Source: Pirellula staleyi DSM 6068 (GTDB taxonomy: Bacteria > Planctomycetota > Planctomycetia > Pirellulales > Pirellulaceae). From it: a stretch of DNA of 64,000 nt. Where the stretch lies: contig CAMDKL010000001.1 in assembly GCA_945900945.1 (NCBI GenBank), positions 81,515 through 145,514 on the forward strand, in the 5' to 3' direction. A program made the translations under genes and the position numbers. The notes below the pieces were generated by a model, which worked only from the letters and a program-made list of their open reading frames with translations, was not told the origin of the DNA and did not search any database. Below are positions 16,093 through 25,409 of this stretch, piece by piece. The first letter of the stretch is position 1. Each line of letters starts with the position of its first letter.

Positions 16093-17367
16093 ATGCGTAT
16101 TGCAATCGTTGCGCTCAATGCTTTTCCCGCGATTGAACCAAGCCGAGGTTGCGGGATTGGCGGACTAGAAACATTTGCATGGAATTTGGCGCAAGGGTTA
16201 GCTGCCAGCGAGGCCGACGAGATACTTTTTTTGGTTCGAAGCGAACACCCAAAAGTAACTCGCGTTTACGAAAAAGTGAAAGTCGACTTCATTCATGAGC
16301 CCTTTCGAGCGATACGCCAAAGTGTTTCAAAGGCCGTGGAAATCGGATCCTGGAAAAAACTGCCTCGCATCAAGAATTGGGACCCAAGCTTAATTTGGAA
16401 GATACCGACACTGGCCATTCGGAAATTGTTTTTCCCTCGCTACTCGGAAGAAAAATCGATCTCTTTGGCGATCAACCGATTTGCCCCCGAACTCCTATTA
16501 ACGCTCGGCGTCAATCAAACCTCAGCGATCCTCGGCGAAATCGCTCTGGCACTAAGAATTCCGATCGTACTATGGTTGCAATCCAACGCTGATTTAGCAC
16601 CCCAGCTTTTCGAAAGTGGACCGTTTGTTGATCGCTATGGTGTCCGCAGCGCACATGCGCAGCAATGCATTCGACTATGTCGCAACATCATTTGCCAAAC
16701 CGAAACGCAACGATTGCTGATTCAGCATATCGAGCCTAAATTTCCGAATACGTTATCGCAACCTATTCGAACTACGTTCATTCCGAATCCCGTTAATACG
16801 AACCTTTTCCATCCCGGCGAATCACCTTTGTCTGAGCGTCGTGGTGTCTTGTGGATCGGTCGAGCGGATCGATTTCACAAACGTCCTCTAATGGCTATCG
16901 AAATCGCCAAGCGATGTCCGGACATCCCTTTCATCTTGATCGTCAATCCAAGCGACGACGCTATTCGCCAGGAAATCATCAACATGAAGCCGCCAAACGT
17001 TACTTTGGAAGACTTTGTTCCTTCGGCGGAAATGCCGGAGCGCATGCGAAAAGCTTGGATATTTTTATCAACTGGATCCGCAGCGTACGAAGGTTTTCCC
17101 AATGTTCTCCTAGAGGCGTCCGCAAGTGGAACTCCAATCGTATCGCTCGAGGATTTTGACGGATTCCTAAGCCGATCCCTTGGAGGTTTTTCCAGTGATG
17201 GAAATCTAGATAGCCTCGTTCAATTTATCTATCGATTGCATGAGTCGCCTTCAGAATGGAGGGCGATGGGAAGTTCGGCAATCGAGTATGTCCGGAATCA
17301 TCACGATCTATCAACCATCGTGGAGAGATTCCGCAACGAGGCAATACTCGCGACGGTTGTGCGCTAG
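16093..17367 (+). CDS. Glycosyltransferase family 4
   Basis: A 424-residue GT-B glycosyltransferase. The N-terminal domain begins MRIAIVALNAFPAIE and has the glycine loop GCGIGGLETFAWNLA. The C-terminal Glycos_transf_1 domain holds GVLWIGRADRFHKRPLMAIEIA and the nucleotide-sugar-binding E-x7-E motif, read as EGFPNVLLEASASGTPIV. It follows the methyltransferase gene after 6 bases and is likely co-transcribed with it, so a role in decorating an exported glycan is inferred. Its last 57 bases overlap the 3' end of the convergent RlmM-like gene. Confidence 0.9.
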   Translation: MRIAIVALNAFPAIEPSRGCGIGGLETFAWNLAQGLAASEADEILFLVRSEHPKVTRVYEKVKVDFIHEPFRAIRQSVSKAVEIGSWKKLPRIKNWDPSLIWKIPTLAIRKLFFPRYSEEKSISLAINRFAPELLLTLGVNQTSAILGEIALALRIPIVLWLQSNADLAPQLFESGPFVDRYGVRSAHAQQCIRLCRNIICQTETQRLLIQHIEPKFPNTLSQPIRTTFIPNPVNTNLFHPGESPLSERRGVLWIGRADRFHKRPLMAIEIAKRCPDIPFILIVNPSDDAIRQEIINMKPPNVTLEDFVPSAEMPERMRKAWIFLSTGSAAYEGFPNVLLEASASGTPIVSLEDFDGFLSRSLGGFSSDGNLDSLVQFIYRLHESPSEWRAMGSSAIEYVRNHHDLSTIVERFRNEAILATVVR

Positions 17368-18384
17368 CTGTCTCGCTTCGACACGTTCGAAACCCCAAGA
17401 CTTGACCCGTTCCATGTGCTGCGGAATCTCTTTGGCATGTTCCCATGTCGATAGCTTGATCGTCAGGATCAAACCACGAAACCTCGACGTCGGATAGGTC
17501 ACGATCGCTTCGACGGTATCGAGCGTGTAGTTCGGAGCTACGTTCGCATCGCAAATCAGATAACGAAATGCCTTGAATAGTCGCCGTTTCACTTGCTGGG
17601 ATTTGGAACGCCAATGTTCGAAACGCGGATTGCTCGCGATCGCTTCGTCCATGTCAGCCGGATCAATGCCGACAACTTGTGCACCCAGGTCGAGGAGTCG
17701 TTGGCAAGCCCCGCCAGGGGACGAACCGATTTCAACGACGCGATCACCTGCGTGGAAAGGCAATCGACTCCATGGAATCGCTTCGGCAATTTTCAGGTAG
17801 GCTCGGCTGATCATGTTATCCGGTATCGCAACCGCGTAGACTCCACCCGGCCAGCCGTCGACTTCGGTTTGGACTGGCTTGGCTGCAACCCACCATCGGT
17901 TGGGTTCCAACAGGATGACTTCTAGAAGTCTTGTCCCAACACTCGCGATCGTGTTGACGGATTGGTTTCGAGGATCATTGCGTTCTGAAAGCGATTTTCG
18001 GAATTGGTCTGCGATCGAGTCGGCCAGCAGCGAGCGTCCAGGCTCGAAACCGTTCCATCCGGGCTGCGCGACGTCTCGCTGCCATATGTGCAAGCATTCC
18101 CAATCAGCCGTGAGGTATTTTTCTTGGATCTGCTCGATGAGTTCGGTGGAGTTGTCGCCATCGAACTTGCCCAACGCGTGCCCGCATGCTCGAATCAGAG
18201 GCGACTGTGGAAGAGGGCGAGACCACGCGGGTGTGTCCAAATCGGATTTGAGTGTGACGAAGCCTTTCTGAGAAAAGGCTAAGCGATACGGCCCCTCGGG
18301 TTCACAAAGTTGGGCTTTGATAGTTGATTCCGCACCGTGCTGGCACGAAAAGTAGACATAGGGACTGTGGAGCGATGGGATCAT
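17311..18384 (-). CDS. RlmM/FtsJ-like SAM-dependent methyltransferase
   Basis: A 357-residue protein resembling the 23S rRNA 2'-O-ribose methyltransferase RlmM. The C-terminal Rossmann domain has motif I VVEIGSSPGGACQRL (about residues 216-230), followed by VVGIDPADMD, CDANVAPNYTLD and LILTIKLSTW, which are the positions of the K-D-K-E catalytic set of FtsJ-type enzymes; the final REYCLVAESL fits the last strand. The N-terminal half (SCQHGAESTIKAQL) resembles the THUMP-like region of RlmM. It is convergent with the glycosyltransferase gene, overlapping by 57 bases. It could methylate a different RNA. Confidence 0.8.
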   Translation of the reverse strand: MIPSLHSPYVYFSCQHGAESTIKAQLCEPEGPYRLAFSQKGFVTLKSDLDTPAWSRPLPQSPLIRACGHALGKFDGDNSTELIEQIQEKYLTADWECLHIWQRDVAQPGWNGFEPGRSLLADSIADQFRKSLSERNDPRNQSVNTIASVGTRLLEVILLEPNRWWVAAKPVQTEVDGWPGGVYAVAIPDNMISRAYLKIAEAIPWSRLPFHAGDRVVEIGSSPGGACQRLLDLGAQVVGIDPADMDEAIASNPRFEHWRSKSQQVKRRLFKAFRYLICDANVAPNYTLDTVEAIVTYPTSRFRGLILTIKLSTWEHAKEIPQHMERVKSWGFERVEARQLAHNRREYCLVAESLHDG

Positions 18385-18709
18385 TGAGTGAACGACAGGC
18401 TGGCGAACGTGTTTGTAGGTTTCTTTTAGCTTACAGTGAGAATAGTCAAAAAATGCAGGTACGGAAGAAATGTCGCTCGCTTTGTTTTAAGCGAGAGCCG
18501 TTGGCACTGTCCAAAGGGCACTCCGTTTGCGATTTCGTGAACGATTAGGCGCTAGCCCCGGGCTTCTCATTTGCACCGCAAGGTGCGTCATAGGACATAC
18601 GAAACGAAATAATCTAGCTGCCAAATTACTGTTTTTCCTCGGTCCGTTTGGACCAAAGATTCGTTTTTGCTTTTCAGTTCAGTTGATCCGCGAACTGTCT
18701 CTCTCTGAT
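18385..18709. other. Intergenic stretch left of the foldback element
   Basis: No credible gene. It holds the RlmM-gene promoter side and repeat copy 3 (18517-18565), followed by GCACCGCAAGGTGCG, a short hairpin at about 18572-18586. The rest is AT-rich and I see no other structure. Confidence 0.6.
18517..18565 (+). repeat. Dispersed GC-rich intergenic repeat, copy 3 of 6 (degenerate)
   Basis: Reads GGCACTCCGTTTGCGATTTC then GTGAACGATTA instead of GTGAACCGG, then the conserved core GGCGCTAGCCCCGGGC. The right end is lost. It is the most diverged copy. Confidence 0.75.
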
Positions 18710-18942
18710 CTAGTTCGACTGTCCCAAATCTAGTTCGTTGACGCCACTCAGCTTGCCTGAGTGGTGAAGCGTTTGGCAACCAGAATCTAAAACTGCCCCG
18801 ATCTTGCCCAACTCCCTCAAACTGCTGCCTGCGGCAGCAGTTTGAGGGAGCTGGGGAGTCCTGGAGGTACCATTTTCTGGTCGCCAAACCTGCTCACCTT
18901 CGGCACGAGGCCGAAGGGGTCGATTTGGGACAGTCGAACTAG
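18710..18942. mobile_element. 233-bp foldback/MITE-like element with perfect 21-bp terminal inverted repeats
   Basis: The ends are exact reverse complements: 18710-18730 begins CTAGTTCGACTGTCCC and 18922-18942 ends GGGACAGTCGAACTAG. Inside, moving inward, there are a left hairpin (CCACTCAG/CTGAGTGG), an inner stem (TTTGGCAACCAGAA at about 18771 pairing with TTCTGGTCGCCAAA at about 18879, one G-U position), a right hairpin (CCTTCGG/CCGAAGG near 18898-18918) and a perfect 18-bp central hairpin (CTCCCTCAAACTGCTGCC, loop TGC). The whole element can fold into one branched cruciform. No ORF of note is inside. TA lies just within each outer end, which would fit a Tc1/IS630-type target, but this is inference. 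Confidence 0.8.
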
Positions 18943-19099
18943 TTAGAAAATACACCCCTACGATAAGTTATAGGTGTAATTTTTTCATTTTATGGAGCAT
19001 TTGGACGGCTTTTAACTATTGACAGGGGAGAGAGATAGAGAGAGTGTGTGTGTGGTTGCGGTTTTTCTTTGTTTATTTGACTCTCCCAAAGGACAAATC

Positions 19100-20017
19100 A
19101 TGCGTAGTTATCGAAGGCCTGCTTTTACGCTCGTCGAGCTTTTGGTCGTGATCGCCATTATTGGAATTCTTGTTGGACTTCTGCTACCAGCTGTTCAAGC
19201 TGCCCGCGAGGCGGCTCGCCGCATGCAGTGTACGAACAACCTCAAGCAGATGTCTTTAGCCATCCACAACTATCACGATACGTTTAAAAAGTTGCCACCA
19301 GGAGGGATCACACCGGGAACGTGCTGCAATACCCAGAGCTATATCAACTGGGCGATTGCGATCTTGCCGTACGTAGAGCAAGCAAATCTCCTGGCCCAAT
19401 ACGATCAGAACAAAACCAACGAGCACCCTAATAACGTTGCTGTTGTCCAACAAATCGTCAGCTTATATAGTTGCCCTTCCGACCCCTTTGGTACGCTACT
19501 CCAAAGACCAGCCAGCTCAGCCACCGCGATTGGGAATTACCGACATGGCTCATATCGAGGCTCCTCGGGTTGGATTTCACGAGCAAACTGCTATTTTGAC
19601 TCTGATCAGTGGCTTGCCTCTGGTTGCCCCGAAGCACATAAAGGGATGTTCTTCAGCGTGGGCCGAAACCTGCAAGGTATCGGATTAGGTGCCATCTCGG
19701 ACGGGACGTCAAATACATTGGCGATCGGTGAATACACCACCAAAACTTCAACAAATCGTGGGACTTTTTGGGCTTATCCCTATACTTCCTACGCAATGAG
19801 CAGCATGACATTGAGCAGCGCCCAGCTCATTCCCGATTACGATCGTTCTTGCGCGTTGGGCGGCATCTGCAAACGCGGATTTGGGAGCATGCACACAGGT
19901 GGACTGAACTTCTCATTAGGCGATGGTTCGGTTCGGTTTATCTCCAACAATACAGACATGCAGATTCTTTGCAACGCTGCGACGATCGCTAATGGAGAAG
20001 TATCCCAATTGGAGTAA
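19100..20017 (+). CDS. DUF1559 prepilin-like protein
   Basis: A 305-residue member of the large planctomycete DUF1559 family. ATG 19100 is preferred over the track start at 19019: it has AAAGGAC upstream and places the type IV prepilin-like methylation segment [20 protein letters not shown] at the N-terminus. The following [20 protein letters not shown] is the family hallmark, and the C-terminal H-x9-DG motif appears as [17 protein letters not shown]. The protein is thus expected to be processed by a prepilin peptidase and assembled or displayed at the envelope. A GA/GT-rich simple repeat (19022-19055) lies just upstream. It leads a series of surface-protein genes. Confidence 0.95.
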   Translation: MRSYRRPAFTLVELLVVIAIIGILVGLLLPAVQAAREAARRMQCTNNLKQMSLAIHNYHDTFKKLPPGGITPGTCCNTQSYINWAIAILPYVEQANLLAQYDQNKTNEHPNNVAVVQQIVSLYSCPSDPFGTLLQRPASSATAIGNYRHGSYRGSSGWISRANCYFDSDQWLASGCPEAHKGMFFSVGRNLQGIGLGAISDGTSNTLAIGEYTTKTSTNRGTFWAYPYTSYAMSSMTLSSAQLIPDYDRSCALGGICKRGFGSMHTGGLNFSLGDGSVRFISNNTDMQILCNAATIANGEVSQLE

Positions 20018-20088
20018 CTCAATGGATGTAACTTGCGAATGCTTCATGTCGAACCTGCCATTTTTTTAAATTGAAAGGATAAGCGTTA

Positions 20089-20592
20089 ATGGACGAAGCA
20101 ACCCGAATTCGAGAGGGCATGCAAACGTGCCGCTCTCGTTGTGCTAACCGTTTGATGCTAGCCTTAGTTAGCTCCATGGGTATGATCGGCTGTGGGAGCC
20201 AGGGCTTTGAGGTAGCACCGGTATCTGGCAGCGTCACGCTCGATGGCAAACCAGTTGGCGGTTTGATCGTTAACTTTCAGCCCGCTTCCAAGGAGGGTAG
20301 CATCGAACCTGGGCCTGGTGCCTACGCTTGGACGGATGGAGGTGGCCGATTCACAATGGCTCTTATCTCAGAAAAGAAACAGGCGGGGGCCGTGGTTGGA
20401 AAGGGACGCGTAACGCTCTCTAGCCCATTGCCGGACCAAAAACCTGACGACGATAGGATCCCCAAGGGAGTCAAGAATCTGTTACCACCTGAGCACGAGG
20501 GCAAATCGTTTGAGTTTGAGGTTCCTGCGAAAGGTACCAATAAGGCCGATTTCGCCTTGACCACAGGAGGCGCAAAGGGTACCAATCGTTGA
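20089..20592 (+). CDS. Small lipoprotein with carboxypeptidase-regulatory-like fold
   Basis: A 167-residue predicted lipoprotein. AAAGGATA about 9 bases before ATG 20089 supports this start; Met11 is an alternative. The hydrophobic stretch LMLALVSSMGMIGC ends in a lipobox cysteine near residue 35. The mature part (VSGSVTLDGKPVGGLIVNFQPAS) is the beta-sandwich seen in 'carboxypeptidase regulatory-like' proteins that commonly follow DUF1559 genes in planctomycetes. No enzymatic motif is visible. It lies 71 bases after the DUF1559 gene and 63 bases before the DUF1592 gene. Confidence 0.85.
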   Translation: MDEATRIREGMQTCRSRCANRLMLALVSSMGMIGCGSQGFEVAPVSGSVTLDGKPVGGLIVNFQPASKEGSIEPGPGAYAWTDGGGRFTMALISEKKQAGAVVGKGRVTLSSPLPDQKPDDDRIPKGVKNLLPPEHEGKSFEFEVPAKGTNKADFALTTGGAKGTNR

Positions 20593-20655
20593 GTTATGAA
20601 TGCTCACGTAGTACGATGAACGGTTCCCCTTCCCCACCTTTGCGATCCCCCCGCG

Positions 20656-23145
20656 ATGCCTTTGATGTTTCTTTCCTCACTTACGTTTTGCGTGTTCGCA
20701 ATCCTGTTGTGCGCCGCCGCGTACGGTGAGGATGGTCCGGAAACCAGTTCTAGGCTCGCGCTCTCTGTCTTGCCGATTTTCCAATCCCATTGCCAAAACT
20801 GTCATGGTGCGAAAGAGCAAGCGGGTGATCTGAGGCTCGATACACTGTCCACCGATCTCAATGCTGACAAGGCCGTGGCTGAGAAGTGGCAACGCATACT
20901 CGATATGTTGGAAGCTGGCGAGATGCCCCCTAAGAAAGCAAAGCAGCTTCGGCCATCCAAGCGAAAGAAGTTGACGACTTCGATTGCGAGTGCCGTCAAT
21001 GAAGCGATCGAAATTCACAGCAAAACCGATCGGCACAGGGTGCCAAGGCGATTGAATCGTATCGAATACGCCAACACGATGCGTGATCTGCTTGGCTTGA
21101 ACATGGACTACGCTCGCGATATCCCCTCCGACGCACTTTCTGCAGATGGATTTAACAACGATGGTCAAGCGTTGCAAATGTCCGCTGAACATTTAGCGTG
21201 TTACCTTGACACCGCCCGTCGAGCTATGGAAAAAGTCGTTGTCAGTGGACCAGCTCCCCGCACCTACAACTCTGAATTCACGAAAAGCAACGTAGGCAAT
21301 TGGAAAGGAAATGTCGAATTCTCTAATCGTTTAGGACGCCAACAAGAATTCATCGTGAAGATGGTCGATGACTACCCAGAGCAGGGTGATTTCCTGATTC
21401 GAGTCAGGTTGTCTGCTGAATTGAAACCGAACATTGGGTTCCCGTTAGTGAAGGTTTCGCTAGGCTACCGACCGGATACTCAAGTACTATTCCGCGAAGT
21501 TGGCTTGGTCGAAATAACTGAACCGGAGGAACGACTGCTGGAGTTTCGAGGGCGAGTTGAGGAGTTTCCGTTACCTGTTCGAGGACAGGGAAAGTTTCCA
21601 GGTCTCGTGGTCATGATTCGAAACGCTTACGACGACGGATCGCTTCTGCATAAAGGGGAGCAAAGCAAAGAAAAAGAGAAGAAATGGACTTATCCAAATG
21701 AGCCCAACCTACCAACCATTCTGATTCACTCAGTTGAATTCCAAGGTCCGCTTACGGAGGAATGGCCTCCGATCTCGCATCGCAAGATCCTAAACGACTC
21801 TAACCTGCGTGAGACAGACGAAAAGGCTTACGTCGCGGAAATGCTCGGGCGATTTATGCCGCGAGCGTATCGACGCCCTGTTGAATCGACAGAGGTGGAT
21901 CGTTTGCTTGAATTCTTTCAGGCGATTCGCCCCGAGTTCCCCACTTTCGAGGAGGCGATTCGTGAGACCCTGTCCATGGTCCTGATCAGTCCACAGTTTC
22001 TCTTCTTCATGGATCCGGCCAGCGATCCTATTCGGTCTATTGACGATTGGACGTTGGCTTCGCGTCTATCTTTCTTCCTGTGGAGTACCCAGCCCGACGA
22101 GGAATTGAGAAGTCTCGCCGCATCCAGCCAGATTCATGAGCCCGAGCTGTTATCGCAACAGGTCGAACGCCTCTTGCAAGATCCAAAGTCGTCCCAATTC
22201 GTGGAGCAGTTTACCGATCAATGGCTTAAGATCGACAAGCTCAGTAACATAGCAGTGAGCCGCGATCGATTTCATCATTTCGACGATCGAATCAAGGCTG
22301 ATATGCAGCGTGAGACTCAACAGTTTTTTAGAGAACTTCTCGACCATGATTGGAGTGCATTAAATTTATTGAAGTCCGACTTTGTGGTCGTGAATGAGCG
22401 CATGGCTAAACACTATGGCATCGAGGGGGTATGGGGGAACAGTTTTCGGCGCGTGCCCATCGCGCCGGAACTGCATCGTGGCGGGCTACTAAGCCAAGCC
22501 AGCGTGCTCCTAAGCAACTCAACTGGACGAGACTCGCATCCGGTTCGACGAGCCGTATGGCTTCGAGATCGCATTCTCAATGATCCGCCATCACCGCCTC
22601 CCGCAGACGTACCGCCGCTCAACCAAGCCGATCCAAAGTTCCTGGAAATGTCGGTCCGTCAACAAATGGAAATCCATCGCAACACGGAGTCGTGCGCCCG
22701 ATGCCACAGCCATCTCGATCCCTGGGGTATCGCCTTAGAAAATTTCGATGCCATTGGTTTATGGCGAGACGAAGTGAAGAAACCGCTCGCGAAATCAAAA
22801 GAAATAACAATCGCCGATGGAATGCTAGACGAAGTGATAGCTACGAACAAAACGACCACCAGTAAAAAAGAACCTCGACAGCCAATCGATACGATTGCCG
22901 TGTTCTCCGATGGTCGCCAGATCGATGGCGTCGACCAGCTCAAGGAGTATCTAATTACAGAGCGGTCGAAGCAGTTCGCAGGTTCCTTGGTGTCGCGGCT
23001 ACTGACCTACGCGTTAGGCCGAAAGCTGGAATTGGTCGATCAACCGGCAATCGAGAAATTAACGCTTGAGTTCGTGGCCGATGGCTACCGACTGAAGCCT
23101 TTGATTAAGAAAATTGTGGCGACATCGGCCTTTCAAGCAATGTAA
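20656..23145 (+). CDS. Planctomycete cytochrome c / DUF1587-DUF1592-DUF1588-DUF1585 protein
   Basis: An 829-residue secreted protein. A signal peptide (SLTFCVFAILLCAAAYG) precedes a haem-type CQNCHG motif at residues 46-51 (planctomycete cytochrome C domain). Then come DUF1587 (RVPRRLNRIEYANTMRDLLGL), DUF1595/DUF1592 (RFMPRAYRRPVESTEVDRLL; LASRLSFFLWSTQPDEEL), DUF1588 with a second CARCHSHLDPWG near residue 678, and DUF1585 at the end (LVSRLLTYALGRKLELVD). The gene is followed after 27 bases by a DUF1552 gene, the standard pairing in planctomycetes. The two proteins probably act together at the cell surface or periplasm; the reaction is unknown. Confidence 0.95.
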   Translation: MPLMFLSSLTFCVFAILLCAAAYGEDGPETSSRLALSVLPIFQSHCQNCHGAKEQAGDLRLDTLSTDLNADKAVAEKWQRILDMLEAGEMPPKKAKQLRPSKRKKLTTSIASAVNEAIEIHSKTDRHRVPRRLNRIEYANTMRDLLGLNMDYARDIPSDALSADGFNNDGQALQMSAEHLACYLDTARRAMEKVVVSGPAPRTYNSEFTKSNVGNWKGNVEFSNRLGRQQEFIVKMVDDYPEQGDFLIRVRLSAELKPNIGFPLVKVSLGYRPDTQVLFREVGLVEITEPEERLLEFRGRVEEFPLPVRGQGKFPGLVVMIRNAYDDGSLLHKGEQSKEKEKKWTYPNEPNLPTILIHSVEFQGPLTEEWPPISHRKILNDSNLRETDEKAYVAEMLGRFMPRAYRRPVESTEVDRLLEFFQAIRPEFPTFEEAIRETLSMVLISPQFLFFMDPASDPIRSIDDWTLASRLSFFLWSTQPDEELRSLAASSQIHEPELLSQQVERLLQDPKSSQFVEQFTDQWLKIDKLSNIAVSRDRFHHFDDRIKADMQRETQQFFRELLDHDWSALNLLKSDFVVVNERMAKHYGIEGVWGNSFRRVPIAPELHRGGLLSQASVLLSNSTGRDSHPVRRAVWLRDRILNDPPSPPPADVPPLNQADPKFLEMSVRQQMEIHRNTESCARCHSHLDPWGIALENFDAIGLWRDEVKKPLAKSKEITIADGMLDEVIATNKTTTSKKEPRQPIDTIAVFSDGRQIDGVDQLKEYLITERSKQFAGSLVSRLLTYALGRKLELVDQPAIEKLTLEFVADGYRLKPLIKKIVATSAFQAM

Positions 23146-23172
23146 ATGTTACGCTAAATATCGGAAAACAAG

Positions 23173-24519
23173 ATGACGATAAAATCATGGCAGCTAGACC
23201 GGCGGGCGTTCCTGAAGGGCACCGGTGTTTCGCTGGGACTCCCTTGGCTTGAATGCATGGCGGAGAGCGAGAGCAAGGATTCGTCAGTTCAACCGAAACG
23301 CTTTTGTGCTATGTATTTCGGATTTGGTGTTAGCCTTCCCGATGAGAAGGGCGAGCAAGCCAAGTGGCGTTGGTTTCCCAACGGTGAGGGCAAGGAGTTT
23401 CAGTGGAATGAAAGCTTGAAACCACTTGAATTGCATCGCGATCGCATCACGATTTTAGGTGGACTCTCGCATCCGCACGGACGTACCATGGGTGCCCACG
23501 ATACAGCCGATACTTTCCTGACCGGTGCGCTGATGAACGAGAAATCGCTCAGCAATACCGTTTCGTTAGATCAGGTCATTGCAAAGGCCAACGGCAACCA
23601 AACTCGTTTTTCGTCACTGGTCATGTCGACTGACGGAGGAGTCGGTGAACCCACTCGCTCAAGTACCCTTTCGTATGACGACAAAGGCCGCCCTATTCCG
23701 GCCCTCAATCAGCCTCGCCGTATTTTCGACCGGTTTTTTGGTGCTGGCGATGCTGATTCCTTAGCCGAGCGGCGGCGACTGAAGAGCCAGTCGGCCATGT
23801 TGGATCGAGTCCTCGAGGATGCGAGTTCGTTGCGATTGCGGCTTGGCAATCAAGATCGCGAAAAGTTTGACGAGTATCTATCCTCGGTGCGTCAGATCGA
23901 AGAAAGAGTAGAAAATTCCCAACGTTGGTTGGAAATTCCTAGGCGCGAGCTTCGAGACGAAGAGCTCAAGATGCTTGATTTGGATTCCGATGAAAACGCG
24001 CCTATGACTTTTATTCGCACGATGTACGACTTGCTCTATTTGGCATTCCGTACCGATTCGATGCGAGTCGCTACGTATCAAATCACGAACATGGCAGATG
24101 CATCCTCCAAAGCTGGAAAGTTTCCTCAACTGGAAGGCTTTAAAGATTCGCTCCATACGCTCGCTCACGCTTGGGATAAACCGGAGGGAGCTGAAAATCT
24201 CGGGCGGTGGGATCGTCTCATGACCGAACAGTTCACGCAATTCTTGGAGCGAATGGCGACAGCGCCAGACGCAAATGGTTCGTTGCTCGATAACACGCTA
24301 GTGCTCTACGGGAGCAGCAATAGCAACACGCACAACAACAACAATTATCCATTGATCTTGGCTGGAGGACAAAACCTTGGGTTAAAACATGGTCGCTTTT
24401 TAAAGTTTGGCGATCACGTACCCTTATCCAACCTTTTCGTGACGGCTCTCGACTCGATGGGTGTGCACCGCGAAGCGTTCGCTGATAGCACCGGCGAACT
24501 TAGCGAAATACGAACATAA
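23173..24519 (+). CDS. DUF1552 protein with Tat-like signal
   Basis: A 448-residue protein with a twin-arginine-type start (LDRRAFLKGTGVSLGLPWLE) and the DUF1552 body: ERDRITILGGLSHP-like segment, AHDTADTFLTGA, SVRQIEERVENSQRW and TLVLYGSSNSNTHNNNNYP near the end, which resembles sulfatase/DUF1501-like metal-site regions. It is encoded 27 bases after the DUF1592 protein and likely exported folded to the periplasm. This pair recurs throughout planctomycete genomes; no substrate is known. Confidence 0.93.
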   Translation: MTIKSWQLDRRAFLKGTGVSLGLPWLECMAESESKDSSVQPKRFCAMYFGFGVSLPDEKGEQAKWRWFPNGEGKEFQWNESLKPLELHRDRITILGGLSHPHGRTMGAHDTADTFLTGALMNEKSLSNTVSLDQVIAKANGNQTRFSSLVMSTDGGVGEPTRSSTLSYDDKGRPIPALNQPRRIFDRFFGAGDADSLAERRRLKSQSAMLDRVLEDASSLRLRLGNQDREKFDEYLSSVRQIEERVENSQRWLEIPRRELRDEELKMLDLDSDENAPMTFIRTMYDLLYLAFRTDSMRVATYQITNMADASSKAGKFPQLEGFKDSLHTLAHAWDKPEGAENLGRWDRLMTEQFTQFLERMATAPDANGSLLDNTLVLYGSSNSNTHNNNNYPLILAGGQNLGLKHGRFLKFGDHVPLSNLFVTALDSMGVHREAFADSTGELSEIRT

Positions 24520-24634
24520 TTGAAGCTGGAGTTTCTGGCTACACAACATGGACCCAATCGTGTCCGGTCGACAAAGATCGCAAGCCGATGCTGCCCGAAC
24601 TTCCGTAAAGTGAACGTATGGGGGCTAACAAAAT

Positions 24635-24696
24635 GGCAATGGCTTTGCGATTTCGTGAACCTTCGGGGCGCTAGCCCCGGGCCTGAATGTGCTGGC
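24635..24696 (+). repeat. Dispersed GC-rich intergenic repeat, copy 4 of 6
   Basis: Reads GGCAATGGCTTTGCGATTTC, GTGAACCTTCGG, then the core GGCGCTAGCCCCGGGCC and TGAATGTGCTGGC. Complete at both ends with a few substitutions. Confidence 0.85.
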
Positions 24697-24721
24697 TTTG
24701 TCGCGTGATACGTAGCCCTAG

Positions 24722-24746
24722 GCCGGCGCCGGCGCTAGCTGTGGGC
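24722..24746. repeat. GC palindrome followed by GGCGCTAGCTGTGGGC
   Basis: GCCGGCGCCGGC (24722-24733) is a perfect 12-bp palindrome, and the following GGCGCTAGCTGTGGGC resembles the right end of the inverted repeat at 12525-12540. It sits 25 bases after repeat copy 4. Confidence 0.5.
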
Positions 24747-24956
24747 GACCAAATTCAGACTGCGAAATGTGCGTTGGAGCCCCAGTCTGCATTTATCCCT
24801 GAAAAGACATCAATAAAGACAGTTTGGCAGTGGACGATTCCGCATGGTTTAGCCTATAAATAGTAACGAGAAAAGAGGGACGGAGCAGGATTCCGTGGCT
24901 TTCGTGTTCGATATTTCACGTAGACGATGCTTGAAGGAATCACTTAACCGAACTTT

Positions 24957-25178
24957 ATGGCCAAAAAAGAAGAAGCATTCGAAGTCGAAGGAACGGTCAC
25001 GCAAGCACTGGCGAACACACGGTTTCGTGTTCAATTGGAGACGGGATCTGAGGTATTGGCACACGTCGCAGGCAAGATGCGCAAAAATTTTATTCGTATT
25101 GTGCCGGGAGATAAAGTTCGCGTCGAGCTCTCGCCGTATGACCTGACGAAAGGTCGCATTGTTTTTCGAGAACGATAA
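24957..25178 (+). CDS. infA: Translation initiation factor IF-1
   Basis: A 73-residue OB-fold protein that binds the 30S A-site during initiation. The sequence begins [14 protein letters not shown] and includes the conserved [40 protein letters not shown], matching IF-1 over its whole length (usual length 71-73). It stands alone and is not in a ribosomal-protein operon here, as is common when planctomycetes carry dispersed translation genes. The overlapping ORF at 24895 is a shadow. Confidence 0.97.
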   Translation: MAKKEEAFEVEGTVTQALANTRFRVQLETGSEVLAHVAGKMRKNFIRIVPGDKVRVELSPYDLTKGRIVFRER

Positions 25179-25409
25179 GCTTCGGTTTTCAACGTTCCCT
25201 GGCAGTTTGGTAATGAAGCACTGTTCTATTTTAACGCAGTAGCCGGAAAACACCTATCTACGTTGTCGGACGAATCGTCTATAGTTAGCCTCGGATTCGT
25301 CGGCAATCTGCTAATTTCTGCCAAGGATTGGCGAGCCGCAGCGAATTGTTCTAGCCCAAAGTTTAGTCAATTCCGAGTTTATCAGTTCCGAGTCAATGGA
25401 GTTTTGTTC

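Larger units (their letters stand above)
24520..24956. other. Intergenic stretch between DUF1552 gene and infA
   Basis: No gene. It contains repeat copy 4 (24635-24696) and a GC-rich palindrome (24722-24746), then an unstructured AT-balanced region that should carry the infA promoter. Confidence 0.6.

Noticed and set aside
19022-19055. GA/GT-rich stretch upstream of the DUF1559 gene as a phase-variable repeat
   Set aside because: Repeat units are mixed (GAGA, TAGA, GTGT) and short; too irregular for slippage control.
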